Below, piece after piece: positions 33,601-42,427 of a stretch of 64,000 bases of DNA. The stretch is from Salinispora fenicalii. GTDB taxonomy: Bacteria > Actinomycetota > Actinomycetes > Mycobacteriales > Micromonosporaceae. The position numbers and the translations under genes were made by a program. A model generated the notes under the pieces. It was not told the DNA's origin, did not search any database, and saw nothing but the letters and a program-made list of their open reading frames with translations. Positions within the stretch are counted from its first letter, which is position 1. Each line of letters opens with the position of its first letter. The DNA is taken from positions 249,062-313,061 of the forward strand of contig NZ_KI911471.1 in assembly GCF_000514815.1 (NCBI RefSeq), read 5' to 3'.

Positions 33601-36469
33601 CCCGTTCGGCGGCAAGCCGCCGGAGCACCTCGAGCGTGTCCCCGTCGGAGCGCGCCGCCGCGTCGTGCCGGGAGCCGTCAACGGATCCCGGGGCTTCCTC
33701 GGCCGGCCGGGCGTCGGCCTGCCGGGCCACGGCGAAGTCGCCGGCCGGGGCCGACTCGGCCGGGCTGGCAAGGAAGCGCAGCGGCCGACCGGGTTCCAGC
33801 GGACGGGTGAACCGGCCCTGAAACAACGCGTCGTGGTCGACCGGAGCACCCAGCGCGTATGCTGCCCCGACGGTGTTGAGCAGTCCGGACAGCGACAGGC
33901 TGTCGGTCTCCAGGGAAACGGTCGGCACGTCCGGGGCGATTTCGCCGGCCAGGCCGCGCAGGATCCGACCCGGGCCGACCTCCACCAGCAGGTCACTGGT
34001 TTCGGCCAGTCGGCTGACCGCCTGGGTGAACCGCACCGGGTCGAGCACCTGCCGACGCAGCAGGTCGACGACATCGGTGTCGGCCGGCAGTGGCTCACCG
34101 GTGACAGTGGAGACCATCGACTTGGCCAGTGGGGTGAACGACTGGCCCGCCAGATGTTCGCCGAACGCCACGGCCGCCGGGGCGACCGCCTCGGAGTGAA
34201 AGGCGTGCGACACGGCGATCCGGGTCCAGAACACCCCTTGCCGTTCGGCTTGGGCACCGACCTGCTCGACCGCGGCGACCGGGCCGGAGACCGCGGTCTG
34301 CCGTGGGCTGTTGTAGCCGGCGATGACCACCGCGGTGCCGGCCAGCAGCGGCTGCACCACGTCGGGCGCGGCGGAGATGCTGGCCATCGTGCCGTCACCG
34401 GCGCTGGCATCGGCCATGATCCGACCCCGGGCGGCGGCCGTTGCCAGCAGCGTCGGCTCGTCCATGGCCCCAGCCCAGTGCAGCGCGGTCAACTCACCGA
34501 GGCTGTGCCCGGCCGCGCCGGTCGCCTCGATGCCCAGCATGGACAACACCCGTAGTCCGGCGACCGATCCGGTGACGATCCGGGGCTGGGCGGCCGCCGT
34601 GGCCACCAGGTCCGTACCAGTGGGTGGCTGGTACGTCCGGTACAACGTGTCGACCTCGTCGAACCGACGACGCAACGCGCCACCGTCGGACCGACGGCCG
34701 GCTCCCTGTCCGGGGAACAGGTAGCCGATGCGTGGGTCACCGCTGGCGGCACCGAGGAACAGGCCTTCGGTGGAGTTGATCACCGTCCGCTCGCCGGCGG
34801 CCACCGCCTCCGCCAGCCGGCTGAGCCGGCTGGCGGCCTGCTCGGGCGAGGCGGCGACTACCGCGGCCCGGATCGGCTGGCCAGCCAACTGCCCGGCCAG
34901 TGCGGCGGCCAGGTCGCCAAGCTCGGCGTAGGACAACCGGGCCACCCACGGGGCCAGCCCGGCGAGCCGTTCGCCGAGTTCCTGCGGGGTCCGGGCGTCG
35001 AACAGCAGTAGCTCGGTGTCCTGCCGGGAGCGCACCAGCGCCGCGGTTGCGGTGCCGACCCTGGTCCGCCGGCTGGTCTCGGCCGTCTCCAACACCACGT
35101 GGGCGTTGATACCTCCGAAGCCCATCGACGAGACCGCGGCCCGGATCGGCTTGTCCGCCGGCCACAGCTCGGCGGTGGCCGGCACCCGCAGGGCAGGCTG
35201 CTCGACGTCCAACTCCGGGTGGGTCTCGACGTGCCCGGTCGCTGGCGGGATCACCTGCTGGCGGACCGACAGGATCGCCTTGAGGAGACCGGCCACGCCA
35301 GCGGCCGCTTTGGTGTGGCCGAAGTTGCCCTTGACCGTGCTGATCGCGGCCGGCTCGGCATCCGGGGCGGCCGTCTGGCGGGCTTCGGTGAACGCCCGCA
35401 GTTCGGTGGCGTCGCCGACGGCGGTCCCGGTGCCGTGCCCTTCCAGGTAGGCGACGGTATCGATGCCGAAACCCGCCCGTTGGTACGCGCGACTGATGGC
35501 CAGCCGGTGACCGCTGGCTTCCGGCCGGGTGATCCCGCCCTTACCGTCGGAGGAGTAGCCCCACCCGGCGATGACCGCGTGCCTGCGCAGACCCCGGGCA
35601 ACGGCGTCCTCGTCGCGCATCAGGACCAGCATGCCGCAGCCCTCGCCGGGCCAGAAGCCGTTGGAGTTGCGGTCGTACACCCGCATCTCGGCGGTAGCCA
35701 GCGCACCGGTCTTGGCGAACCCAATCACCTCGAACGGGTCGATGCTCAGGTCCACGCCCCCCGCGATCGCCGCGTCCAGCTCGCCGTTGCTCAGCGAGTT
35801 GCAGGCGGTGGCGACCGACAGGAGCGACGACGAACAGGCACCGTCGACCGTGTATCCGCCACCCTTGAAGTCGAAGTGGTTGCAGATTCGTCCGGCGATC
35901 GTGTTCGCCAGCCCGCCGGCGAGAGTGTCCTCGTCGATTGGTGGGAACGGTGCCTTGTAGCGCGGCTCCAGATCGTCCAGGAAGGTTGTCACCGCTGTGT
36001 CGTCCCAGCCCTGCTCCCGCAGGGCCGCGCCTACCGTGCGCCGGACGTACGGCCAGCGCAGCCGCAGCAGGTTCGCCCGGCTGAACTCACCCGTCAGGGT
36101 GTTGCCGATGATCACACCGGTCCTGGCTTCCGGCAGTCCCTCGCCGTCAGCGAAGCCGGCGTCGGCCAATGCCCGGGCGACGGTATCGAGGGCCAGCCAG
36201 TGGGTCATGTCGGTGGATCGGAAGGTGCTGCCGGCGATGCGGTACTTGACTCGGTCGAACTCGAACCCCTCCAGCACCGCCGCCTTGGCGGAGTAGAACC
36301 GGTCCGGCGCGGCCGGGTCCGGGGAGTAGTAGTCCTCGTGGTTCATTCGCTCGTCCGGCAGCCGGCGGAAGGCCCGGCGGCCGGTCAGCACGTTCTCCCA
36401 CAGCTGGTTGGGCGACTCGGCATCGGGGTACCGGCATGCAATCCCGACCACCGCGATACGGTCACTCAT
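30641..36469 (-). CDS. pksE: Enediyne iterative type I polyketide synthase (PKSE)
   Basis: A 1942-residue PKS that builds the enediyne polyene backbone. KS, about 1-450: DGACSSSLL (Cys about 212), EGHGTGT (about 345), GNFGHTK (about 386). AT, about 580-900: FPGQGAG, GHSLGE (about 655), SHAFHS. ACP region, about 945-1015, with LHLSSITV holding the likely phosphopantetheine Ser. KR, about 1210-1430: VTGGGKG, AHYATAND. DH, about 1470-1740: LPDHLLDGDTLLPAVLGM. Integrated phosphopantetheinyl transferase, about 1800-1942: VGCDVEV and WGAIECLRKNG. This exact order is specific to enediyne PKSs. It follows unbU by 13 bases and is coupled to the TE. Whether a 9- or 10-membered core results cannot be read by eye. 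Confidence 0.97.
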   Translation of the reverse strand: MSDRIAVVGIACRYPDAESPNQLWENVLTGRRAFRRLPDERMNHEDYYSPDPAAPDRFYSAKAAVLEGFEFDRVKYRIAGSTFRSTDMTHWLALDTVARALADAGFADGEGLPEARTGVIIGNTLTGEFSRANLLRLRWPYVRRTVGAALREQGWDDTAVTTFLDDLEPRYKAPFPPIDEDTLAGGLANTIAGRICNHFDFKGGGYTVDGACSSSLLSVATACNSLSNGELDAAIAGGVDLSIDPFEVIGFAKTGALATAEMRVYDRNSNGFWPGEGCGMLVLMRDEDAVARGLRRHAVIAGWGYSSDGKGGITRPEASGHRLAISRAYQRAGFGIDTVAYLEGHGTGTAVGDATELRAFTEARQTAAPDAEPAAISTVKGNFGHTKAAAGVAGLLKAILSVRQQVIPPATGHVETHPELDVEQPALRVPATAELWPADKPIRAAVSSMGFGGINAHVVLETAETSRRTRVGTATAALVRSRQDTELLLFDARTPQELGERLAGLAPWVARLSYAELGDLAAALAGQLAGQPIRAAVVAASPEQAASRLSRLAEAVAAGERTVINSTEGLFLGAASGDPRIGYLFPGQGAGRRSDGGALRRRFDEVDTLYRTYQPPTGTDLVATAAAQPRIVTGSVAGLRVLSMLGIEATGAAGHSLGELTALHWAGAMDEPTLLATAAARGRIMADASAGDGTMASISAAPDVVQPLLAGTAVVIAGYNSPRQTAVSGPVAAVEQVGAQAERQGVFWTRIAVSHAFHSEAVAPAAVAFGEHLAGQSFTPLAKSMVSTVTGEPLPADTDVVDLLRRQVLDPVRFTQAVSRLAETSDLLVEVGPGRILRGLAGEIAPDVPTVSLETDSLSLSGLLNTVGAAYALGAPVDHDALFQGRFTRPLEPGRPLRFLASPAESAPAGDFAVARQADARPAEEAPGSVDGSRHDAAARSDGDTLEVLRRLAAERAELPLEAVRPGSRPLDELHLSSITVGQIVNQAARELDVPAPTLTSSYATATMEEIAQILNDDASAAPADDTEPVAAGVAPWVRAFAVDLVPTGAAPFAGSGVDGDWQVFAAGLNPLADPLAAALRQAGVGDGVLLCLPHEGQQEHVPVLLQAARAALSAGGPVRFVAVGDRQSAAGLAKTLHQEHPEIATTVVLLPLPEHLTDDDPAIGDDVVRRIVADVGATTGFSEVHYDAGGERHEPVLRPIQLPSNGGPGLGPDDVLLVTGGGKGITAECALALGRDTGAAVGLLSRSDPADDPELAANLERLRAAGVRFHYARADITALDQVKAAVDAVEQALGQVTGVLHGAGRNEPTPLAALDEATFRRTLAPKIDGLDSVLTATDPRALRLLVTFGSIIGRAGLRGEAHYATANDWMTDLTRRVGEDHPHIRCLALEWSVWSGAGMGERLGVLESLTREGISPIPIEDGIAVLKEVLASPSTPQAMVVMSRAEGLPTVTLERRELPLLRFVDRPQVHYPGVELVVDADLTADDDLYLPDHLLDGDTLLPAVLGMEAMAQAARALTGRTETPVLDNVELLRPIVVPPDGRNTIRIAVLAAPDGAVDAVVRSSDTGFAADHFRARLRYELPARADVRPATAATSLLPIDPANELYGPVLFQGLRFQRLQGYLDLAATSCVAQVSNRSVAPWFARYRPAELVLGDPGTRDTVMHALQCCVPDATLLPGAIERLYLTEAKVAATLDTVTIQAVERSRQGDTYLYDVDVRDMDGNLVERWVGLRLHAVRKLDGAGPWLPALVGPYLERRIGAFLPNDLRVVVRPDDPQAVGPADRREQTRKAVSWALGGDTVVHYRPDGKPEVTGGPQISVSHGAAVTMAVAGPTAVGCDVEVAAARTDEEWADLLGAENLALAALIAREQNEELSVSATRVWGAIECLRKNGHARVDLVTEPDRPAGWVALRSGTTWIATFATSLQAVDDPVVFAMSADGGR

Positions 36470-36482
36470 CTCTGCCCCTTCC

Positions 36483-37478
36483 TCACGCTGCCGCGCCGGC
36501 TACCGGCGCGGGGGCGGGTGTCGTGGCCGACTGTTGCTGCGCCCGTTTGCGCAGATGGACCATCCACCAGTAGATGCCGCGAGCGCCGCAGACCACGACG
36601 ACGGCGAAGAACAGCGTGTAGACGACGTTGAACAGCATCAGCACGCCGTAGACCATGGCCACTGACGAACCGAACATGAACTGGTGGATCGGCTTGATCG
36701 GGGTGGTCCCCGGGTCGGTGATCATGTAATTGGTGAACAGCACGAACGCCACCCCGGCCATCACGCCGAGCGCGGAGAACAGTGCCACGTCCCAGATCCA
36801 GTGCCGCAGGAGCGCTTGGATGGCGAAGCCGCCCAGCCAGCCGACGATCAGCGCCACCTTGCGGGTGAGCAGGGCGTTGATCACCGTGCCGGCGGTGACG
36901 ATGATGATCGGAATCATGATCCGGAAGAAGGTGTTGGCGCCCTCGGTGAACTGGTACGGCGGGGCGATCGAGATCCAGGAGCCGAAGCAGAGCAGGGCCA
37001 CGGCGATACCCAGATTCGATGGGTTCATGTAGTGCCGCATCCGGCCGTACACCGGGGCCTGGAAGACGTACTTGCCGGTGACACCGACGATCACCGCGAA
37101 CGCGATCGGCAGGAACATGTCGTTGGCGTACAACAGCATGTTGCAGGCCAGTGCGGTGATGTGCGCGGGGAGCAGGAATTCGTACATGCCGCGCCCACCG
37201 CGTCCGGCGTACCGTGGTACCCGCTGCTGCATCCGGGCGCTGAAGGTCTCGAAGACCAACTCGGTGACGTAACCCACCAGCACCGCCAGGATCGGCCACA
37301 GCCACGGCTGTTCGAAGCCCAGGACGGTGTACCCGAGAATGTTGAACACGGTCATGGAGATGGCGAAGTTGCGCAGCGCCAGGTACCGGCGGTCCGGCTC
37401 CTTCGCCGCCGACGTGGGTGGTTCGGCGGAGGCCGTCGTCGTGCCGACGGTCTGTTGGCGTTGGGCGATGGTGCTCAT
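36483..37478 (-). CDS. unbU: Enediyne conserved membrane protein UnbU
   Basis: A 331-residue membrane protein with about eight hydrophobic segments, of the UnbU family, distantly like the RnfD/NqrB subunits of sodium-translocating oxidoreductases. Segments such as LALRNFAISMTVFNILGYTVL, NPSNLGIAVALLCFG (the flavin-site-like SNLG region), and MAGVAFVLFTNYMITDPGTTP are typical. It starts with ATG 37478 overlapping the unbV stop by 4 bases. Its function in enediyne biosynthesis is unknown; electron transfer or transport at the membrane has been suggested from its fold. Confidence 0.93.
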   Translation of the reverse strand: MSTIAQRQQTVGTTTASAEPPTSAAKEPDRRYLALRNFAISMTVFNILGYTVLGFEQPWLWPILAVLVGYVTELVFETFSARMQQRVPRYAGRGGRGMYEFLLPAHITALACNMLLYANDMFLPIAFAVIVGVTGKYVFQAPVYGRMRHYMNPSNLGIAVALLCFGSWISIAPPYQFTEGANTFFRIMIPIIIVTAGTVINALLTRKVALIVGWLGGFAIQALLRHWIWDVALFSALGVMAGVAFVLFTNYMITDPGTTPIKPIHQFMFGSSVAMVYGVLMLFNVVYTLFFAVVVVCGARGIYWWMVHLRKRAQQQSATTPAPAPVAGAAA

Positions 37479-39445
37479 CGGTTCGGGACCTCCTGGACGC
37501 GGTCGGTCAGCACGAGGGTGTGCGTGCCGGGCGACAGCTGCTGGGTGGTGCTGTGCAGGTCGCCGCCGAGGTCACGCCAGCGCAGATCGACGGTGACCGG
37601 GCCGGCGGCATCGCCGAGTCCTACGTGTACTTCGAAGCTGCGCTTGCCGCCGTGGCCGCTGCCGCCGTCGAGCTGAGACACCTGCCGGCGTCCGTCGGCG
37701 GTGGTGACCGTGACAGTCGCCCCGTAGGCCGGTGTGCCGGAGAGGTCGGCGTCGGTGCCGTCTAGCGTCGGCCGGTACAGCCGCAGGTTGAGGTAGTCTC
37801 CGCGGTCCGGTGCCTCGTTGCTGTAGAACGCCGGGGCGGCCCACTGTCGGGCCACGGCCATATCGAGGGTGCCGGTCGCCCGGGTATCCGCCGTCGCGAT
37901 GCCGCGGGTCGGGATCGGCACATCCAGGCCCAGTTGCTCGGTGATGTTGGCGAACTCGCCGCTGTCGGTCCGAGCGAAGAAGGCGATCGGCTGGTCGCCG
38001 GCGATGTCGTCGCCGGGCTGCATGTTCGGCCACATCGCCGGGTTGGACAGCAGGTTGTCGTTGGACATCGCCATCTCCTGCAGCCACGGCCACCGGCCGA
38101 TGTCGCCCTTGACGAAGCCAAGCGTCTGTACGACCTCCAGGTCACCGTCGTTGCGGAAGTCGGCGAACTTCACGTCCCACCCCCAGCCGCTCCAGGCCAT
38201 GCCCAGCGGTCGGGCCTGCTGGACGAACGGTGCGGTACCGGTGGCCAGGCTCTGCAACGCCTCCTGTTCGGAGTCGGCCTGGTTCATCCAGACGAAGTTG
38301 CTCTCCTCCAGCCCCCAGGCAGTGGTGATGTTGGAGACCACCATGTCAAAGCTGCCGTTGGCGTCCAGGTCGCCGAAGTCGACGCCCATGCCCTTGAACG
38401 AGTCCTTGCCCAGTTGGAACGACTTCGGTGTGCCGTGGCTGCGCTCGCCGTACACCGCGGTGAACTTGATCTTTCCGGGCTGGGAGACATTGTGCAGCAG
38501 GTGGTCGAAGGTGAAGTCGTTCGCCACGTACAGGTCCGGTAGGCCGCGACCGGTCAGGTCGGCGGAGCCGAGCGCCAGGGTCCAGCCGGCGCTCTTGGCG
38601 AACGGGACCGCGCCGTGCTCCGGCACGAAGGTTACCGACGGATTCTCGCCGGCGGTCGCCGCGTGCCAGCGCAGGATCTGTAGGCCGCCGCCGTTGGAGG
38701 CGGTGGACAGCGAGTCGTTCATCTCGACGTTGTCCTGGCCGTCTGGATCGAGCACATCGGACTCGGGGAAGTAGTTGCCGATCACCACATCTGGCTTGCC
38801 GTCGCCATCGAAGTCATTGACTGCAGCGGCGTTGGTGTGCCACTTCGGCCCGTGGTAGCGGCCGTCCGGTGAGTCCTGTGGCAGGATCTCCTGCCGGTGG
38901 TACGCCTCGTTGGCGGGCAGTGCGGTGTCGGCCTTGCGCAGGAACAGGATCGGTACCCGCCCCCAGTAGGTCACCATGATGTCCATCCGCCCGTCCAGGT
39001 TGTAGTCACCTGGCACGCACCCCATCGGGGCCATCGTGCGGTCGACCGGCAGTGGTGCCGGGTCGAGCAGGAACGGTTCGAAACGGTCGGCGGCCGGCGC
39101 GGTTGGCGCGTAGGTGACCACCACTTTGTTGGTTCGTACATCGACGAAGCACAGGCTGTTGGCCACCCCGTGGCCGGTCAGGTCGTTGATGGCGATACTC
39201 GCGCCGACCGAGGAGATCCAGGACCGGATCTTGTGGTACGACTCGTTGACCTCACGAATGTTCCGTTTTGGTAGTTGGTCGTAGCCTTCCGGATAGTCGA
39301 TTGAATGTTCGGTGAACCGATACTTGTGGGCAACCTCGTCAGCGCCAGCCACCGACACGCGCGCGTCGATGACGAAGAACATCGTAACCAGGAGCAAAAT
39401 CGCCGTTAATCCGGGACTGATCGAGCGCAGGCGTCTACCCAGCAC
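37475..39445 (-). CDS. unbV: Enediyne conserved secreted protein UnbV (ASPIC/FG-GAP)
   Basis: A 656-residue protein with an N-terminal signal segment (GLTAILLLVTMFFVIDARV, cleavage probably near VAGADE), followed by FG-GAP-like beta-propeller repeats carrying calcium loops (GDYNLDGRMDIMV, NDFDGDGKPDVVIGN, GDLDANGSFDMVVSN) and a C-terminal ASPIC/UnbV domain (GATVTVTTADGRRQVSQLDGG, EVHVGLGDA). It is the E5/UnbV companion of enediyne PKSs; its role is unresolved. First gene of the operon unbV-unbU-pksE-TE-flavin reductase. An exported member of a biosynthetic operon is noteworthy. Confidence 0.94.
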   Translation of the reverse strand: MLGRRLRSISPGLTAILLLVTMFFVIDARVSVAGADEVAHKYRFTEHSIDYPEGYDQLPKRNIREVNESYHKIRSWISSVGASIAINDLTGHGVANSLCFVDVRTNKVVVTYAPTAPAADRFEPFLLDPAPLPVDRTMAPMGCVPGDYNLDGRMDIMVTYWGRVPILFLRKADTALPANEAYHRQEILPQDSPDGRYHGPKWHTNAAAVNDFDGDGKPDVVIGNYFPESDVLDPDGQDNVEMNDSLSTASNGGGLQILRWHAATAGENPSVTFVPEHGAVPFAKSAGWTLALGSADLTGRGLPDLYVANDFTFDHLLHNVSQPGKIKFTAVYGERSHGTPKSFQLGKDSFKGMGVDFGDLDANGSFDMVVSNITTAWGLEESNFVWMNQADSEQEALQSLATGTAPFVQQARPLGMAWSGWGWDVKFADFRNDGDLEVVQTLGFVKGDIGRWPWLQEMAMSNDNLLSNPAMWPNMQPGDDIAGDQPIAFFARTDSGEFANITEQLGLDVPIPTRGIATADTRATGTLDMAVARQWAAPAFYSNEAPDRGDYLNLRLYRPTLDGTDADLSGTPAYGATVTVTTADGRRQVSQLDGGSGHGGKRSFEVHVGLGDAAGPVTVDLRWRDLGGDLHSTTQQLSPGTHTLVLTDRVQEVPNR

Positions 39446-39901
39446 GGTCTGGTCTCCTTACCGCGGGAACCCGTCGGCCGTTGTTCAACCGATGGAATTG
39501 ACAGGGTGTGCATCATTTTGCTGCAGATCCGATCTGTGAAATTTTGGGAATGGCGGGCCGTGAAACCGAGACCATCCTGGCTCCCGACTCGCCGGATGTT
39601 CCTCCTTGAAAGGACGGTGGCGGGTGGAGACGGGTAGGCCACACCGCGCGGCTGGCCACCGGGATCATCGTCCGATGCCAGCGCCGCGAACTGCTTCTTT
39701 CACATTGCCTCTGGTGATTCGAGGGTCTTTTACACCTACGGCAATCTGCCGCCGAGCCCAACTCGGCGGCAAGACGGCAATATGGCGACACTCCTGACCA
39801 CGAGTACCGGCTAGCCTGGTGAGGAGCTGCACGTGGCGTCAATTGAGACGCCGCGTCACCTGGTGTTTGTTGTGGGGCGCACCGTACAGAGAGGAACTGT
39901 C
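39446..39901. other. Divergent control region of the PKS operon
   Basis: About 456 bases between unbV (minus) and the small gene at 39902 (plus). It must hold the promoter for the whole PKS operon. I see no clear gene. The GGGTTCGAT-like and AT-richer stretch near 39500-39550 is the most promoter-like part, but no operator dyad is convincing. A GTG at 39833 opens the downstream frame early and may add an upstream extension. Confidence 0.45.
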
Positions 39902-40216
39902 GTGTCTGTCGAAGGATTCTGGAAGGTCGCCGTGTCGACCCCGCTGGGGACCCGTCACACCGTGCTCGAACTGTCTACCAAAGATGGTGTACTACAGGGC
40001 ATCTCCCGTGGCGAAAAAGAGGAACTGGTACTGAACGACCTTCGACAGTCCGGCGACCGGTTGTACTGGTACCAGTCAATAACCAAGCCTATCAGAATGA
40101 AGCTTGTGTTCGATGTGACAATCGACGGTGACGATATGTCCGGCACCGCTAAGGGTGGTCCGATGCCCCCGGCGGAAGTCAGGGGACACCGCGAACCGGC
40201 ACCCCAGGCGGCCTAG
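39902..40216 (+). CDS. Small beta-rich protein of unknown function
   Basis: A 104-residue protein from GTG 39902 (AGAGGAACTGTC upstream). It alternates short polar and hydrophobic stretches, as in a small lipocalin-like barrel: GFWKVAVSTPLGTRHTVLEL, GVLQGISRGEKEELVLNDL, GDRLYWYQSI, MKLVFDVTIDGDDMSGTAKG. The final segment with GDDMSGTAKGG resembles GDxLxGTAxxG ends of small ligand-binding barrels. No family name is certain. Its position divergent from the PKS operon makes a product- or intermediate-binding role worth testing. Confidence 0.6.
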   Translation: MSVEGFWKVAVSTPLGTRHTVLELSTKDGVLQGISRGEKEELVLNDLRQSGDRLYWYQSITKPIRMKLVFDVTIDGDDMSGTAKGGPMPPAEVRGHREPAPQAA

Positions 40217-40589
40217 ACGCTCTAGGTGCCGAGAGATCGTTCACACCACCGGCCACATTGACGCGCCCGGCCGCCGAAGAACGCGACTGACGGGCCTGGT
40301 ACGGCAGCCGCATTCCGCTGGTTGACCAGGGCGTAGTGGTGGTTGAGTCGGGCGCGCTGGGGGACCAGCTGGCGCGGGCCTGGTGTCGGCTTCGCCAGGT
40401 GAGCCAGTCGAGGCGCGATTGGGTGGTGAAGTCAGAAGGGCACCAGGCGCCACCGGAGTTGTATGACGGGGTGAGCCCGCCGCCTAGTTCTTTGGGTTGC
40501 TCTTCTGGTTCTGCCGAACATGGGCGACTGTGAACGGCCAGACCGTGGCCGATGATTCAGGGAATACTGCGGAAGGCGGGACGGCGGAA
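40217..40589. other. Intergenic stretch without a convincing gene
   Basis: Up to 373 bases between the small beta-rich gene and the permease. If the permease starts at GTG 40530 rather than ATG 40590 the gap is shorter. No RNA gene or repeat is visible; GC content and codon-like bias are weak. Confidence 0.4.
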
Positions 40590-41681
40590 ATGGTACGAGT
40601 GCCCAGGGTTTTGTTGGTTAACGCCGTTCTCGCGGCGATCGTGTGGCTGATCTGGGCAGCGATTTGGGGGTCGGGCTACTTCACTCGACTCGAAGAGCAC
40701 TGGCCGGTGGCGCTAACCATGGTGTTCGGGTCACTGGTCGGCGGTGGGACCAGCGAGGGCGGTGGTGCGATCGCCTTTCCGGTGATGACGAAATTGCTGA
40801 CCGTGCCGCCGGATCAGGCCCGTATTTTTACCTTCGCCATCCAATCGGTCGGCATGACGGCAGCTTCGCTGTCAATCCTGTTGTGCCGGGTACCGATCGA
40901 GCGGCGGGTGGTGCTGTACGGATCGACCGCGGGAATGCTCGGCGTGGTGCTCAGTGTAACGATGATCGCTCCACATGTGCCGCTGAAGCTGGTGCGGGTG
41001 TTGTTTACGATGCTCCTCGTGGCGCTCGCGGTGGCATTACTCATGCAACTGCGTCAGCGTGGATATCGGCGAAACTTCACGGTGCCGATCTGGACCGGGC
41101 GGGAGCGCAATCTGGTCATAGCCGCCGGATTCGCCGGTGGATTGCTCAGCGGCGTGGCCGGGGTGGGTGAGAACTGCGTCATGTTCTTGCTGCTCGTGTT
41201 GCTCTTTCGGGTGTCGGAGAAGGTGGCTACCCCGACTACGGTGGTGATGATGACGCTGGTGTCGATCGCTGCGTTTCTGACGCACGTGCTCGTCGTCCGC
41301 GACTTCACCGGGTTCGTGGTTGACTACTGGATCACTGCCGCGCCGGTGGTGGCCGTGGGAGCGCCATTGGGGGCTTGGATCTGCACTCGGTTGACACCCT
41401 TGACGATCCGCGGGGTGCTGTTCGTGTTGATTTTCGCGGAGTTGGTCAGCACCCTCCTGCTGGTGCCGTTCACTCCCGCTATGGCCGTTGGCAGCGTCGC
41501 CGTTCTTCTGTTGTTTACGATCGTCTGCCTGGTCCTCATCCGTCAGGACACGTATGCCCGGCCAGGGCCGAGCCAATTCGGCGATGTCACCCGGGCGGAC
41601 GCGAGCGTCGGGGTCGCGGGACGGCCGGCTGGACCCAGTGCCGCAGCCCGTACCCAGGAGGATCTGCAGGATGTCGGGTAG
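40590..41681 (+). CDS. TauE/SafE-family membrane permease
   Basis: A 363-residue polytopic protein with about eight to nine hydrophobic segments and the two internal repeats of the TauE/SafE (sulfite/organosulfur exporter) family: SLVGGGTSEGGGAIAFPVM in the first half and AAGFAGGLLSGVAGVGENCVM in the second. ATG 40590 is chosen for its hydrophobic start (MVRVPRVLLVNAVLAAIVWL); GTG 40530 would add a polar extension. The substrate could be a sulfur or small organic anion. It is on the cluster side of the transposase remnant, so it may belong to the pathway. Confidence 0.85.
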   Translation: MVRVPRVLLVNAVLAAIVWLIWAAIWGSGYFTRLEEHWPVALTMVFGSLVGGGTSEGGGAIAFPVMTKLLTVPPDQARIFTFAIQSVGMTAASLSILLCRVPIERRVVLYGSTAGMLGVVLSVTMIAPHVPLKLVRVLFTMLLVALAVALLMQLRQRGYRRNFTVPIWTGRERNLVIAAGFAGGLLSGVAGVGENCVMFLLLVLLFRVSEKVATPTTVVMMTLVSIAAFLTHVLVVRDFTGFVVDYWITAAPVVAVGAPLGAWICTRLTPLTIRGVLFVLIFAELVSTLLLVPFTPAMAVGSVAVLLLFTIVCLVLIRQDTYARPGPSQFGDVTRADASVGVAGRPAGPSAAARTQEDLQDVG

Positions 41682-41994
41682 GTGCCCGGCCGGCGTTCCG
41701 GCCCCGCTCCCAGCTCTACCGCACGTGGTGGCTGAGGGCGGGGTAAGCCGGTTGCCACCGCCCGAGCCGATTGGGTAGATAGCACCATGACACTGTGGTC
41801 CGTGGCTGCCGAGGCCATCGATTGGCCCAAAGCTGGCGGTTTGCGTCGTGACTACTAGTCGAGGCGTTCGACGTTTTCGAACCGGTGGTGGGTATGGCTG
41901 GGGCGTACCGGTGGCTGGCCGGTCCCGAGCGATTCAATACCGGCATCGGCAGCCACCCGTGGTGTCTCAGCCGCTCCGGCCGAAGACACCTCCA
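41682..41994. other. Intergenic stretch before the transposase remnant
   Basis: About 310 bases after the permease stop. I see no gene. The sequence between 41780 and 41950 includes fragments without coding character; part of it may be the lost 5' portion of the insertion sequence. Confidence 0.4.
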
Positions 41995-42270
41995 CTGTCG
42001 AGGCTGTCCGCGGCCGAACGCCAGTTGGTGCTGGATGTGCTGCATTGGGATGAGCACGCGGAGATGTCCGTGGCGCAGGTCTGGGCCCATGAACTCGACG
42101 AGGGCCGCTACCGGGAATCGCCGTCCAGGATGCATCGGATCCGGCGTGAGGCAGGGGAGAGTCAAGAACGCCGCCGGCAGGCCACCCCCCCACCCACCCA
42201 CCCGCCGCGGATGAGCCCGCCGTTGGCCGTGACCGGGTCGTTGCAGGTGTGGTCGTGGGACATTGCCCGA
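41995..42270 (+). mobile_element. IS3-family transposase (OrfB/integrase) remnant
   Basis: The frame reads LSAAERQLVLDVLHWDEHAE, APAQVW-like VAQVWAHELDEGRYRES, PSRMHRIRREAGESQERRRQ and LQVWSWDIARRH. This is the linker region plus the first catalytic Asp motif (WSWDI) of IS3-type OrfB integrases. The DDE core after WSWDI is missing, as is the N-terminal half, and no terminal inverted repeats are seen. It separates the enediyne genes from the flavin monooxygenase gene, so it may mark an old insertion or deletion joint. Confidence 0.78.
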
Positions 42271-42389
42271 CGCCATCGCCCGCCTCAGTATGACGTGACA
42301 AACTACCGAACCGGCGCAGTGGCGGGTCCGGCTGGTATCAGCGGGAACGATCCCAGCGGCAGGGGTTGACCGCTCAGGAGCGAGCCACG

Positions 42390-42419
42390 CGGGGTCACCG
42401 CCGATCGGCGGTGACCCCG
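42390..42419. terminator. 30-bp perfect palindrome after the monooxygenase gene
   Basis: CGGGGTCACCGCCGA and its exact complement abut with no spacer, 9 bases past the stop of the minus-strand flavin monooxygenase gene. It also faces the transposase remnant on the other strand. Confidence 0.78.
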
Positions 42420-42427
42420 GCCCTTCA

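Noticed and set aside
30641..39445. Naming the cluster after a known product such as cyanosporaside, sporolide or dynemicin
   Set aside because: The core genes are shared by all enediynes, and I cannot align to reference clusters; accessory genes do not point clearly to one product.
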